DNA of 64,000 nucleotides. It comes from Forficula auricularia (taxonomy: Eukaryota > Arthropoda > Insecta > Dermaptera > Forficulidae). The stretch is from positions 300,793-364,792 of the forward strand of contig JALMQS010000913.1 in the NCBI GenBank assembly GCA_024734495.1. Reading direction: 5' to 3'. Positions 11,736 to 24,284 of this stretch are shown here, one piece after another (positions within the stretch are counted from its first letter, which is position 1; the number at the start of each line of letters is the position of its first letter). Under the pieces are notes generated by a model. That model searched no databases. It was not told the origin of the DNA and saw only the letters and a program-made list of their open reading frames with translations. A program made the translations under genes and the position numbers.

Positions 11736-13094
11736 TCAAGATAATTAAAATAATAAATTGATTTTTTTATAGTTGATTATACTTAAGTATATTACTAGCG
11801 AAGCGTACCGAATCTTTGAAAAAGTCTTTATATTTTCTTCTAATTTCATTATAAATTTGTTTTTTTCATTACTCTTCAATTGCTACTCCTTCAAATCTCC
11901 ATTAATACTAAGCATTTTTAATTATTCGCGTGTACACCAATTTCCTTTCAGTTTGTACACAATCGATGAGTGGATGAGGGTAAGGGGCCTAGGCTCATCT
12001 GGTCAAGCTCATTTTAGAAGTAATTGACTAACCTTAACAACCAATATTTGTTGTCAGAGTTTAATTTGGGTCTTGATTAATATATAATTAAAAGTGGGCA
12101 TTCGCCGTAAATTGGAGCGAAAATAATCCAATAATTTCGATCATCAAAATGGAAGTTCTCTCCATCAGCATACTTCTATTCTTCGTTTTATTCGATCATT
12201 TTTGCCTGTAGCTATTTTAGTTAATTTTTTTTTAATCAAGTTATATTAAATTTGAAATATATTTTTATCGTATAGAAATTCAGTTATTTAAAAATGAAAT
12301 TGGGAAATCCCTCTCTCTCGTAAAGAGAGAATAATATCGGAAATCGCTATTAAGTTAATTAAGACCATGTTTTTTAAAATAAAAATTTAAAAAACATTTT
12401 TTTTATATGTTTGGAATTTTTATTTATTTAAAATCGATTGGTATTTAATATTAGGCGTAAAATATTTGAAAATTATACTACTACAACTGAAACAAGTGGC
12501 AAAATGAATTGTAAAATGTATGAAATAAACTGTTGAGCGAGGATACATACCATAAGATTTCCACTTTTATAATTCACCGACATTAAAATGAAATAAAAGT
12601 TTAAAAAGTTATACATGTTAAATAATAAAATAACATATAAAATGATTTAAAAGACAAACAGATATAAATAATGTTAACATTAAACAAAGGCAAGTTATAT
12701 AAAACCCGTTACTCTCAAGTATTTAAATAACTTCATTTTTATCTTTACTAAATGGTAATTATTTTTTCCGAAATTCTGTGCTGAGGTATTACTTAGAGCT
12801 CTTTTTTGATACTAATCGAAACGATTTTTTTTTATCATTGTCTTTGATAAAATGGATTCCAATACTCAGAATAACTTTAGAACGCAAAGCCGTATAATAT
12901 TTCTTATAGCATATTAGCTTCATTTAGGCAAAAAGGGCGATTTTCAAAGATTCAACACTTCTACGAAGTAATTAATAGAGATTGTGGTGTTGGTGCAAAG
13001 TTAAACATCTTTAAAAAAGATAAAAGTAAATAAATATTTTATGAAATATTAATTTACTATGAGTTAGGTTTTCTAGGTCACTTGTTTTACGTTT
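11736..13094. other. AT-rich DNA without recognisable features
   Basis: Nothing beyond AT-rich sequence and short homopolymer runs was recognised. Confidence 0.55.
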
Positions 13095-13305
13095 CTACGA
13101 AGTTAAATTATATTCATATTGAACAAAAAAGATGCTTTCGCCAATTCGTTTATCTCTAGAACGTCTAAGGGCTTGCACTCAGTTTCTGTCTTCGTTTTTC
13201 TTGCAAAATATGATCTTCAGACATTCAAGAACCGTATCCATATGTAGATTCAAAGCCAACCCAATCCTGGAATTTTATTTTTATTCTTCTATCCTGACTT
13301 GTAAG
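13095..13305 (+). pseudogene. LINE family L1 3' end, copy 2 (degraded)
   Basis: From 13131 the forward strand translates to DAFANSFISRTS followed by KYDLQTFKNRIHM and a stop. This lines up residue for residue with the 42-kb copy (NAFANSFIPMTS, then AYNLQSFKTSIHR). It is the C-terminal motif of a non-LTR retrotransposon ORF2. The conserved WNSLP motif has been lost by substitutions, and stops occur upstream. Downstream, CCAACCCAATCCTGGAATTT matches the reverse complement of the 15-kb copy. Confidence 0.6.
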
Positions 13306-14159
13306 TATTACTTCCTTTTTTGTTTAACTCATTCTTATACCAATCTCATTATTAAAAAAATATATATAATTTAAATTGCTACTAATGAAAGGAATAGTTT
13401 TTCTTCTCTTTACCAGATACAAACAAACGTAGATTTTCTCTATGAATATATAAACAACAGTCATATCAACAGATAGGATTACTTTCTTTATATACACCTA
13501 CGTATATACATATATGGTCTATAATAATTTGTAAACGTTGTAGGCGTTGTTTCTGCTGCGATCCAACTCATCACGCATGGTTAACCCTTCCTCAATCCTT
13601 TATTTATCATCGTTAAGGCTACGTCAAGATATCTCCGATTGTTCCCTCAAGCGGACGACATATTTGTGGAAAAAGAAAGGGCTGCAAAAAAAGTGCCATT
13701 TGCTGTTTATTTTCGATTTGTTTAAAGGGCGTTGGCTTCAAATTAGGCATAGGGTGATTAACAAAGGAAAAATTATAAATAGGTAATGCAAATCGATTGA
13801 CCCACAGGAGCTAAAAGCGAACCAAGATGTTCTTTTCGTTTTTCTTGATGGGGATATTTAATTTCGATTATTATTCATTAGATATAATAAAATATTGAAT
13901 AAATATATTGATATTTAATATTTTAATTGAGGATTGATAGGGTTGTGGACAAATTAATATAATAATAATAATAACAAAAATTAAATAGCGATAATGAAGT
14001 TCATTAAAAAAGCTTGACAAAGTATTTTTTTTTTAATTCAATTGAATGTAAGAAGGGGCATTAAGATGCAGCCCCTATGGATCTCGAAAGACCCTTGCAT
14101 TACCGAAGAGAAGGGAAAATTGTTCAAGTAAGAGGGTGGAGGCGTAGGTGTTTGTGCAC
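13306..14159. other. AT-rich DNA without recognisable features
   Basis: A moderately complex segment at 13.54-13.80 kb carries an open frame of about 79 codons, but I recognise no motif in it. The rest is AT-rich with small TA and AAT runs. Confidence 0.5.
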
Positions 14160-14169
14160 TCGGGTTTGA

Positions 14170-14190
14170 ATATATATATATATATATATA
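14170..14190. repeat. (TA)n microsatellite
   Basis: About ten TA units immediately precede CGATCG and the second copy of the hAT-like repeat. Confidence 0.95.
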
Positions 14191-14216
14191 CGATCGTATA
14201 TACAATTTATATATAT

Positions 14217-14927
14217 CAATGGCGTGCGGTTCATGGATGCTGTGGATGCGGCGGATTCCTAAAATTTCAAACATTTAAGTATTTTCATAATTATATAATG
14301 ATCTTTAACTTTTCAAATTATTATCCGTTATTTCAAATATTTCTATAGAAAGCATTTTTTTGTTTTGAAAAGTATGTACCATATATTGGTTCTCGATATG
14401 AAATAAAATTGTTGCATAGTTTCAAGGGGCAATTAAAATGAATAATTTTTTCCGAAAAGGGTGCTGATAGAATGTTTGAAGTCCTTGCCTGGTATATCTT
14501 CCAGTTCAAGCATGTCAAAGACAAGTCCATACGAGTTTTAGTCGAATAAAAATTGTTCTCGCTGAGAAACTATTAAAATAGAAATAATACAAAAAAGGAA
14601 TAAATAAAGATTATTCGGGAATCTTTAGACTAATCCATTTCTAAGAACTCTATATAAGATCGTAAATTACTAAGAGTGCTATAGACAAGACATAGCTTGC
14701 TCAAAACAATATAATTAGGAGAAATTTAAGAGTTTCTTTTAGGATAGGCTGATTCATTGTGGAAGATGGTGGATTTGCATACAGGGACTGTGGAGTTTAA
14801 GTCACAAGATATAATTTCTGACTCCTACCCTCACTCATATATACAAAGCAGTTAAATTTGAAAAATAACGAAAGTGTTGCCGTATTCTATGAAATTTACA
14901 AAAAAAGTGAAGATTAAATTAATAATA
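14217..14927. mobile_element. Non-autonomous hAT-like element, copy 2 (truncated)
   Basis: It is colinear with 5240-6050: CAATGGCGTG start, TTCATGGATGCTGTGGATGC, TTATCCGTTATTTCAAATAT, GGGTGCTGATAGAATGTTTG, GCCTGGTATATCTTCC and GGCTGATTCATTGTGGAAGA. The first base of the shared CAGTG terminus is kept but the third is changed. The right end is missing where a LINE fragment begins at about 14928. The two copies show many substitutions and small indels, so both insertions are old. Confidence 0.7.
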
Positions 14928-15165
14928 TTGATACAAGAAATTGCACTAAAAGGATACAGCCTTTGTAGTCCAGGATGGACCCTGGTATCATGAAAAGAAG
15001 AAGAAATTACAGGGATTGGGTTGGAGATGTATGTAGGTATCTGTGTTGGGAGTCTAGTATAACTGAAAGTTATAATGTAGCTGGGAAGATGGACGGGGGA
15101 ATTGAGTTCCAGTCTCTAGAAGTCATAGGGATAAACGAATTGGCATTTATGTGAATGTAACAAAA
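14928..15165 (-). pseudogene. LINE family L1 3' end, copy 3
   Basis: On the minus strand a frame reads NSFIPMTSRDWNSIPPS, IFPAT, then a stop. This is the conserved ORF2 C-terminal motif also present at 42.4 kb. The 3' terminus is TTGTATCAATATT without a clear poly(A). It abuts the right-truncated hAT copy, so it probably inserted into or deleted that element's end. Confidence 0.65.
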
Positions 15166-15317
15166 AACACATATTGAGGTAAAAATTAAAGTGGTAAAAA
15201 TAAATTATAATAAATAATTATTTATTGCCAAATTATAATTTTTGTTCGCTATTCTAATAACAAATTGTAATTTAAATGGATTCTTTGATAGAATTAAAAA
15301 CAATAAAATCTAAATTG

Positions 15318-15350
15318 CTGAAGAAGTCGGAATAAATCTACGAAACGTTC
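15318..15350 (+). repeat. Hammerhead-like repeat end
   Basis: The order CTGAAGA, A, GTCGG, AT-rich loop, CTAC, GAAACGTTC resembles a hammerhead core with one extra base before stem II. Stem II is imperfect. No upstream strand complementary to GAAACGTTCAACAC is visible nearby. Confidence 0.4.
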
Positions 15351-15639
15351 AACACTGATTAACATTATTTTGTCCACACACCTACGAATTTCAGATTAAA
15401 TTTGTAAATCACGGATATAAATAATCCAATATTAATATAAAATACAAAAAATTGAATGAAAGGTGAGAATTTTTCAAGGAAAAGTATAATCTTTGCAAAT
15501 TTATCAATTCTTTTGCAAGCAAAAATGCAGAATAATAGTATAAACTTATAAACTAAATTTTCTAATTAGCTCTCACCATTCATAAGATTTTCACAATGAT
15601 CAAATTTTTTCTATACATTTTTCAATTAAAATTTGTTGT

Positions 15640-15960
15640 ACTAGCAAAAGAAAGCCCAAAATCTAATCACTTCGTTTAAAAAACAAAACAAAACTGTTTG
15701 TTCCCAAAACAAACTTTCTTCGACCTTCCGTTCTTGAGTTACCGTGAATATCAGAATCCAGACCGACAAACAAAAAATGCTTGAAAATGATTTTTCTTCT
15801 ACGAGTATTTTTCTGGACATTTTAGTATTTTCTTCAACACAATTATATATTTTGAGTTGATCCAACATTATTGGAACCCGGTAAAGGCAGCTCTCCCCCG
15901 TAACGAGAAAAATAAAATGCAATGAATAGCTATAACAATACATCAATCAATAATTGTTCA
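15640..15960 (-). repeat. Dispersed repeat family X, copy 4
   Basis: The minus strand carries AATGTCCAGAAAAATACTCG, AATCATTTTCAAGCAT, CTGGATTCTGATATTCACGG, TAACTCAAGAACGGAAGG and GTGATTAGATTTTGGGCT, in the family order. A 101-codon open frame on the minus strand overlaps it. The repeat's composition explains that frame, and I do not regard it as a gene. Confidence 0.6.
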
Positions 15961-16248
15961 GAGTTTTCAATAACCAAACATCAGGGGCTGGCTTAATGGA
16001 ATAAGGAGGCGGTGGTTTCGGGGCGTAGACTTTAAAGACGCTTTATTGAAAGCGAAAGAGTATATTAAATTAGGATAAGTATGGATATTTGTTATAAAAA
16101 TTGTGCTATACATTCCAGGGAATAGGGTGTTTATGCATACAAATTTAAATTTAAAAAATTTTATTATGAGTCGCTAGTTTAGTTAAAAATATTCCATAAA
16201 AAAGTTATATCCTTAACCAACTTCCTGACGTCAAAGGTCAGCTTAGAC

Positions 16249-17029
16249 CAGAGGTCGCCAAAGTGGTCTATATAGACCCCCAGGGGTCTATTTAACAAAA
16301 GCGCGGGTCGATCCGATCGAAAGGGTCTATTGGGGGTCGAAGAAAAAACAGTTCATAATACGCAAATCACACATACCTAATTGAGAATGTAAAATTTGTG
16401 AATTTTTTTATAATTGACTTAATATCATTAATATCAAGGACGCTTCTTAAAAATTTAACAATAAGCAAATTTTGGACAAATATAAATATAATGCAAAGAT
16501 ATGTAAAACTTTACGATATAGCTCAGCCATTTGTGCTAGCATTTTCAAGTTCCTATATGGTTGAAGCCGGTTTCAGTCACGTAAATTCAATCTTAACTAA
16601 GTACAGAAATAAATTAAATGTGGAGTTTCGAGGGGATTTAAGATTAAAATTGACCAATTTTGAGCCCAATATAGCGAACCTTGCAAAAAAACACCAGGCA
16701 CACCCATCTCATTGATTAAGAAGCAATACATCTGTAGTTACTTTACTTATTATTTCTACTTATTTATAATTACTTATTATTTAATAAATATGTATAACTT
16801 ATTTCTGGGAAAATCATTAAATTTCATCATTAATATATTTTTCATAAAACTATTGTTTTACACACAATGTACTATTAATTTAATAAATGTTTAAAATCAC
16901 AAAATAAATGTACATTACAGTATATAATAGAGTTTTATTTTAATTAACAGAAAATTACTTTTATGGGGGTCGATGGAGATTTTGAAAAATTATATAGGGG
17001 TCGATGATCAAAAAAGTTTGGCACCCCTG
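16249..17029 (+). mobile_element. hAT element with relic transposase
   Basis: A perfect 8-bp target duplication GCTTAGAC flanks it (16241-16248 and 17030-17037). The termini are CAGAGGTCGCCAAA and, reversed, CAGGGGTGCCAAAC. Subterminal GGGGTCTATT and GGGGTCGATG words repeat at both ends. At 781 bp it is far too short for a whole hAT transposase and keeps only a C-terminal coding segment. It is an internally deleted copy. The duplication length, CAG termini and protein similarity all agree on hAT. Confidence 0.88.
16398..16715 (+). pseudogene. hAT transposase C-terminal dimerisation region (ZBED-type relic)
   Basis: Transposases of this superfamily cut and paste DNA between hAT termini; the C-terminal block mediates dimerisation. 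The last ~60 residues read SYMVEAGFSHVNSILTKYRN, KLNVEFRGDLRLKLTNFEPN and AKKHQAHPSH. This matches the signature I know from ZBED5/FAM200/SCAND3-like hAT proteins (a C/AGFS..N...K.RN.L....RGDLRLKL pattern ending in HQA..SH). The N-terminal BED finger and catalytic core are absent; a full protein has about 600 residues, here at most ~105. The first ~35 codons of the frame may be non-homologous. The frame lies wholly inside the element at 16249-17029 and ends at a natural stop. It cannot encode active transposase. Confidence 0.82.
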
Positions 17030-17037
17030 GCTTAGAC

Positions 17038-17877
17038 TGTTCTTCATTTGAACTAAAAATGGTAGGTATTTTAATAGTTAACCACACACTTAAACTTATT
17101 TAGAGCTTTTAAAGATGCGAACGCATCGTTGGGGAACAATATTATTTTCAATTCTTTTTTGTACATTTTCAAATGAAAGAAAAATTATTTAGAACTCTGT
17201 CATGTCATCTTTTAATATGGCTTTGTCTATACCATATATATTTTTCAAAACAAACAACCCGAATTTAACATTTTTAATATAACTTCTGATTATTATTACG
17301 ATCTTTAAATTTAAATTTTTATGAACTCGTCTTTTTGTCAATGGTCCATAAACTTTTGAGCTATACACTTCAATTTTCGATTTTTAATAATCAGGATATT
17401 AGACAACCATACAACACCTAATGTTAAACTATCTCACTATCTAGAGATTCTATTATAAGTTACTTGCAGAATCGCATCATTAAGGATTCAAGCTTGTAGG
17501 ACTTTAAGAATTAAGCATTCTCTAGAATTCATAGTGATAAACGTATATGAAGAATGTATTTTGTTTGATTTGTTTCTATTTTTTCTTCTATGTATTTGAA
17601 TACAAGAAGGAGAGCATTGCGAATATAGTAACTTCAAGTTACGATAGATCCTATTACATTACCACAAAGAAGAGAGAGAGGGTAGAATGTATCATCGGGG
17701 TAGAATGTATGTGTGCACCCAGGTCTTGAAGATTGGAATATTGTTAGAGTTATGTATCATAAGAGAGATATTCTCTTTATTTGATTTGTTTACAAAGTGC
17801 TGTTGTATTTTTGCAAATCTCTTATTGCTTGCTAAGGAAGTATTCCCATAAGAAATGCCATTTTAGTATTGAGGAAC
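17038..17877. other. AT-rich DNA without recognisable features
   Basis: Only a small perfect hairpin GATGCGAACGCATC near 17115 stands out. No gene or classified repeat was seen. Confidence 0.5.
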
Positions 17878-18105
17878 TACTGATAGTGCAATGGTTAGAG
17901 CGTTCGACTTCTAATCGAGTTTACCGGGATCGAATCTCACTTCGATCACAACAATTTTCATCTTTGTCAAAAATGCAAGGCTCCCCAATGAATTCAGACA
18001 TCTGAAACCATCCCTCTGAACAATTCCCTCAAGAAAATTACTAAAGGATGCTCTTCATAGTAATAGATAACAGGCGAGGATGGCACTCGAAGAAGAAGTA
18101 TATGT
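17878..18105 (+). mobile_element. tRNA-derived SINE with GAA-rich tail (family S2)
   Basis: The head has an A-box-like TAGTGCAATGGTTAGAGCG and a B-box-like GGGATCGAATCTC. The body AATTTTCATCTTTGTCAAA, GCAAGGCTCCCC, AAGAAAATTACTAAAGGATG and CTCTTCATAGTAATAG leads to a GAAGAAGAAG tail. The same body and tail occur in reverse at 43195-43428. Two independent copies with the same head and tail support a real SINE family. Polymerase III boxes are degenerate in this copy. Confidence 0.7.
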
Positions 18106-20465
18106 GCATAGAACTTAACTTTACTTTACTAAACCGAAACTCTATTGTATTTATATATGATTCTTATTACTAAACCATAAACTAATTCGTAGTTTCTATT
18201 TGTAGTAATAAAATAATTTATTCGAAAAATCTTAATGATGAGTTTTTATAAATATATATTGACTAAAATATTTTACTAATATTTAAGTACATTTTTTATT
18301 TTTGTTTAATTAATAAATAATTTATAAATGCCTGTAGAGTAGGTTTTGTACTGCAACAAGTAAAACAAATGGTTGCATGCCCTTAGGCGTATTGCGGCAC
18401 CAACCGATTTCATGGAATATTCATGAAATAAATTAATTTGAAATCTAGCGTGAATTGCGCACTATACTTGACTTTGCATTATCCAGATTAGTGGGTATTT
18501 GTAGACAACAAATAGAAAGAGTGAAGGCTTTTGCTAAGTATAATTAATTATTAATCTTTTCTGCACCGTGTAGGTACTAAATTTAGTTCACATATTTTAT
18601 GATTTTTTTACAAAACAAAACTTTTTAATCTTGGTATTTTAAATTTCATAAATTTGTTCTTTATATAAAGATACTTTCTGAAATCTAGAGGTCATTAAAA
18701 TATTTAAGAAAAATTCAAAAAGCTCAGCCTATAGCTATTTCTTTTACCTCGGGATTTCAACAAATTTTTTTTGTGCTTCTATCTTAATATTAATTTTTGC
18801 CTGATAAAGCTTCATGCCCTCAGAGACATCAAAATGCTAAATCATTCTTGTCATTTTCAAACTATAATTTTGAAAATTCATTATTAATTAAATTTGTATT
18901 TAAATTCCAAAGCAGATTTTATTTTTATAATCATTTTTCCCCAAATGACGGAACTATTCATTATAAATGTTTGAATAAAACGTGATATTCATTTTAAATT
19001 GCGTTCGTGCAAAACGCAGATTAACCTGACTTTGGCATAAAAAAGGACAACTCTGCGGAATACTCTTGTTATCTATACAGTTGAAGTGACTGTCACATCC
19101 AATTCCGCTATTAGTATAAAAAACGTAGATGTCGGTTCGATGACTCTTTTCACTTCTGCTATTCTGAAAAAAGTACATTGCAGTTTTAATGATCCGTATG
19201 ACACAAGCATTATGTTTGAATATTTTGGATCCGCTATTTAATGATGTAAACCTTAATAATCATCCTCTGAAAAGTAATGCAAGCGTAAAACGATCCAATG
19301 AAAGACAAATGTCCAATTATCATAATTTACAATCAATAATTGTTTGCTGATAATGGCATTTTCGAGACTATTTGTTTACACTTAATGGTTAATTATGACT
19401 GCCATATCAAAACAAGATACTATCCTTTTTAATACATATTTAGAATAATTTTTACACCCCTTGCAGACTTTTTATCAATCTAGTCTTTAATAATTTGTCA
19501 ATTCCCTGGGAATCTGTATGACTTACTGACGATTTCTGACTATCGAACTGTTTCATTTTCTTTGAGATGCTATGCTGACGAGATATTTTATTTTAGGTGA
19601 AAGATTGTGTGATTTTTTGCAAAATGTATAACTGTGAATAATGTTTAGTGCCGAAATGGATCTGAAGGATGACCATGTACATGGAATTATATCTAATAAC
19701 TTGTATCTAATCAATTCCCAAACCCTGTGATAGGAAGAGGTGGAATAAATTGAACAATTAATAAATAAATAGAAAATTGGAGATAAATGGATTTTCATTA
19801 ATATTACATTTCTTCATAAACAAAGAGTAATCAATCCTAAGAGTGGTTTGTCTCAACTATACTCGCTTCCATTTGACTTTATCCAATGACAATCCTTTTG
19901 CTTCTCTAAAAGTCTCAAATTCCTTCATTACCTCGGAAAAATATTCTAATCTAGAACTTCTTCTTCTTCCTTCTTTACTAACTTCCTCTGTGAAACATAC
20001 CTCAGCATTTTCCCGACTCTCAACATGTTCTATTATCTGATCTCAGAGTTCTTCCCCTTTCCAAATTTTTCTTTCAACTTTTATAATTTGTTGTTTGTAA
20101 ATCAGCAAACATAATGTTGTGATATCACACATTGTGTCTGTTTGTTAAACTTTCTACTCATTTCTTGTCCGTCAATCACTCACCCATCAAATAAATTGGA
20201 CAGCCTTGTTTTTAGATTACTTATTTTCCTTAATTTAAAACAATTGCATATTATTATTATACAAAAATAGAAAAATATTATTACACATTTACGATGGATA
20301 ATCACAAATTTACAATTTATATTTTCTTTCTCTCTTTGCTCTCTTTTTATATTATGAATGTTAGCTTTAATTCTTGAAAGCAATTTATGTAGGTGAGGTA
20401 ATCGTGCAAGAAACTGGTGTTTATACTTAGTTTTTCTCGAAATTCTCACAAAACTTTTAAGTAAT
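18106..20465. other. Unclassified AT-rich DNA
   Basis: No gene or repeat was recognised. A subregion at about 19190-19440 is denser in ATTA, TAAT and TGTTTAC-type words, as seen in developmental enhancers. That is an inference from motif density only. Confidence 0.45.
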
Positions 20466-20757
20466 AAAACTATTAAAATTTGAATTTTCATTTAAATCAC
20501 ACAATTAATTATAATTATTTATTGAATACGAACAAATAATACAAATATACAATATAACTACGACGGTAGTTAACCTATAATCGGAGTGGGTGCTCACATT
20601 TGAGAACGATCGCAGAATAAGTTAGGTAGGTAGTTAGGTATATTGTATTATTTGTTCGTGTTCAATAAATATGCTAATTATAATGAATATTAATTGAATG
20701 AATGCTAATTATAATGAATTGTGTATGATTTAAATAAAATTTCAAATTTTAATCAAA
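20466..20757. repeat. Foldback MITE-like repeat
   Basis: Left-arm words AAAATTTGAATTTTCATTTA, AATCACACAATTAATTATAA and TTATTGAATACGAACAAATA recur inverted on the right side (20635-20757). The right arm carries a small internal duplication of GCTAATTATAATGAAT. The centre near 20560-20630 is more GC-rich and unrepeated. A related end occurs at about 26775-26815. Target duplication and superfamily are unclear. Confidence 0.6.
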
Positions 20758-22609
20758 TTAATCACAAAAATAAAAGCTTCAACAATAAAAATATTAATTT
20801 CAAAATGTTTAGGTATTATAAAAGGCTTTTGTGTATATCTTAAAATATTGTTTTCAATTAATTTATGTTTAACACAATCGTTTCTCAGCAAAACATAATT
20901 TTTCTGCACCATTACGTTTCGTACATAAATCTATTTGTTATTTATAATTACATAAATAAATGAGAGAAACAGGATATATAGATGGTGTGTTTAATTTTTA
21001 ACATTTTTTCTATCTTTATAATTAATACATTTATTATTATAATTATGGAATACTTATAGAAGTTTGAGACTAGACTGGGAATTCAAATTCTATTTTGATG
21101 ATGTTTATCCGAGTGAATGTGCGGGCGCCCACATAGTCTATTTTATATGCATTCGGGGATGGTTAGGTAAGATAGTTGTTTGTGTAATTAAGATAGATCT
21201 ATACAGTATTAAATGGAAATGTAAAAATAATTTCAAATAGCAAACGAACTAATGCCAATAATTAACTAAATTTGCTTGACAAAAAAAATAATTAATCAAA
21301 AGAACAATTCTTTGTCAATTTGTTTCGATTTTGATTTCCTTTTTTGAAAACAACTATTCATTTTTTAGAGTAGGATATCTCAAACTGGGATTCCCATTCA
21401 CGGCTAGTAGGTCACATAATTTCACTTAAAATTCGTTTTTGAAAGTGGCTTATTAAGGACGTTCCCTAATAAATCGATTTTCTTGTAATCCTTTTAAAAC
21501 TTTGAATACACATATTTATAAGTGTCCTTTATACGCAGAAATTTTTTCAATAGTCCTTGCGGCACTAAACTTGTAAATATTGACCATTGAAATTTTAATA
21601 TTTAACAAGCGAGCCCTATCCCGATTGATGTTAAAGCGACTATTTCATTAAATAACTATAGTAATTTTCTTGAAATTATTTTGAAAAACTGAGAATCACT
21701 AACTGAAAATATAACAAATATTTTTCTGTTAAAATAATTGTATCAAGCGGTATTCGTTTTATATGAAAAATGTTAAAAGTTAGGTACTTTTAATGGTTTT
21801 CATTTTTTTCTCTCATGGCATGGCAAGTGAGAGATGGCAACTTGACAACGTCGCACTAAAATCACTCAATTTTTCTATATCTAAAAAACTTCTGCAGCTG
21901 ATGCTTTTGAAATTTTTAGCTAATTCTCTCAACGTAACAATACTGTTCTCAACTGGAATTTCCCATTGAGCTGTTTCATGAAGTGTTTTTTTTTATTCTT
22001 TGCCTTTTAGCGTCGGTAAGAATGCAATGTTGCCAGATCCGAGAAACGACGCAGTGAAAATATTTTTGGCTTTCTGAAAGCGAGTAGGGGAAAGATCGAA
22101 CTGCAGATAACGCGGCTCCCGACCCCTCGAATAAGACTTTTAAAAACTTATTACATTCCTATTTTTATTTTTTATTTTGAGCCTTCAAAGTTGTCTCGCA
22201 GTTTCTCTGCTTTTTATGGAAGCCAGTCTTGCTTACAATTTTTTTTTTTTTTTTTTAAGAAGACTCAAGGTCTTCAAGAACAGTTCCTCAACTTCCCCTC
22301 CAGTACTAAACAGTGGTCCGCAAGCGTATTTTGCTAATTCAAAGAAAATAGTAGTAAATTATCCTAATCTCTTTTAAAGTTATTTAATTAAGTTATTATT
22401 ATTTATTGTATTAATAATAGCTGAAAACATAATCTTGAACAGTAATATTCCTAAAATACTCTCTACTTATGAATTTCTGATACACGTTAAAGTTATCAAA
22501 CCATTCAGTCATTATAACATAGAAAAGTAAAGAAAGCGAGCCTCAATCCAACACTTTTTTTCTCTATCATATATTATAATTATAACTTGCAAAACAATGA
22601 TTTTTTCTC
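20758..22609. other. Unclassified AT-rich DNA
   Basis: Phrases such as TAATAAATCGATTTTCTTGT and TCTGCAGCTGATGCTTTTGA look like old repeat text, but no second copy was matched. No gene was recognised. Confidence 0.45.
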
Positions 22610-22890
22610 TTGGTGGACAATTATTATTTGGTACGAGCTGCTGTCTACATTTCGAAACCTACGAAAACTCAAGAATGAAAATTTTAACTTTAGTTTAGGA
22701 AAAAAAAATCAAATTCTCTTTTATGGGGAGCTATCAAACGGTTCTAATTAATAAGCTGAAATTTGCCATGCATAATTTTTTTGATAAAATGCATATCGAT
22801 AGTTTTAACTTTCTTAGCTCAACCTACTGACAAAAATATTGTTGAATCGCTAAATAAAATTTGTAGAAAAAGTACCGAGTCTTGAAGAAT
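22610..22890 (+). repeat. Dispersed repeat family X, copy 5 (weak)
   Basis: It retains TATGGGGAGCTATCAA, AGCTGAAATTTGCCATGCAT and an AAATGCATATCGATAG block in family order, but is more diverged than other copies. Confidence 0.35.
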
Positions 22891-24121
22891 TCTCACTTTT
22901 TTCTTCATTTCTTGCTTTAGTTTCTTTTACCGCTCTTCTGGCAAAATTTTCTTTTCCGACTAAGAAAACAATAACTTATCCTTCCTTTTCAACTATGTTT
23001 TAGATATTGTTTCAGTTTCATTTTTACTAGATCCAGCAGAGAGAAGCTCTATTTGACATTTTGTCACTGATTTTTTTAAAAATCTTTATTCTGCTAAAAA
23101 TCATTTTATTTTATTTAAAAACAATATCGAATTTCGCTCTCATTCTGAACTCTCTTTTATTTCGTTTGTCTAGCGCTATTAAAATAACATTTTCAGATTT
23201 GAAAATTAGGTATAACCAAGAGGTAATAGCAATTGGCTCCTGGCGTTTCTCAAATTACCTTCCAAAGTTCTACTTAGCTATGTTTATTGACTATAGTGTC
23301 TATTTATATTTAATTGAATATGGATGATTTCATAACTATTCTATTAAACTTTGGACTTAATCAACAACAAAAGGATAAAAGATTCTTCTGAATTGTATCA
23401 TCTAGACCTAGAGGGAAATTAAAACTTAAATTATAATTATGTTTTACATGACGTTTTCGCTTATAATTGTGATGAAGAAAACACCAAATTTTTAAAAAAT
23501 TCAAAAGATCACTTGTATCTATATAATTTATGTTACTTATTCTATGTTTTATAATTAGTAAAGTTGAATAAAATATGATTCATTATTAATTTATAAATTA
23601 CATGAACATTTATGTCATTTAAATAAATTTTAGGTTTAAATTTGTTCCAATTACTTATTGGAATTTTTTTATATTTCATTATTGAACATGAACACTGGTT
23701 CGAGTTGAATGAGTTAAGTAATTAATTTAATGGACTTTTTCAAAATATGCGGGTTTGTTGATTTTTTCTGCAATTATTATTAGAAGCTTCATTTGAATAA
23801 ACATATAATTTTAATTAAATACGTAATTTTAATGTAGACATGCTGTACAATTCAACCCCACTGATTGCTCTGTTTTTAGAACATACCCGCATTTTTCTTA
23901 AATCAAAATAATTTAAATGAAAAATTATTTTTGATTTTTTTATATCTATCATATATTTATTCAAAAATCTTCAAAAACTTTATAAGCCATGTTTCAAAAT
24001 TAACGAGCGAATAAACGAATATATATATATATTATATAACTCATTTCTAAAGGGTTGGAATTTTTATGGAACTTTTCCAGCATTCCGGCCAGTCTGGATT
24101 CAAATTGGTCCTGGGTCAGAC
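22891..24121. other. Unclassified AT-rich DNA
   Basis: No gene or classified repeat was recognised. A frame at 23.06-23.33 kb is a hydrophobic, AT-driven translation without family motif. Confidence 0.45.
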
Positions 24122-24157
24122 ATTGTCTTCGTCGTCGTAGGCGTCGCCGTCGTAGGC
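24122..24157 (+). repeat. Imperfect CGT-rich trinucleotide repeat
   Basis: CTTCGTCGTCGTAGGCGTCG followed by CCGTCGTAGG. It is GC-rich against the local background and yields a run of Arg codons in one frame. That frame is not supported as a gene. Confidence 0.6.
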
Positions 24158-24259
24158 CCAGGGAATTTGTGCCCATATCGCAAAATATTAAAGTATACGC
24201 TATCCGCCTCCGTTTTCACTTTTTATTGTCTTCATGTTTTTATATGAATTAGGTCAAGC

Positions 24260-24284
24260 AAAAAAAAAAAAAAAAAAAAAAAAA
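24260..24284 (+). repeat. Oligo(A) tract
   Basis: Twenty-five consecutive A residues. The CGT-rich segment lies about 100 bases upstream. It could be the tail of an unrecognised plus-strand retroposon. Confidence 0.9.

Noticed and set aside
15641..15946. 101-codon minus-strand frame
   Set aside because: It coincides with family X repeat sequence; other copies of the repeat are not open in this frame.
20180..20491. 103-codon minus-strand frame
   Set aside because: AT-driven Ile/Lys/Asn-rich translation overlapping the arm of a foldback repeat.
24055..24252. Arginine-rich protein (nine consecutive Arg)
   Set aside because: The Arg run comes from an imperfect CGT repeat; the rest of the frame shows no coding signature.
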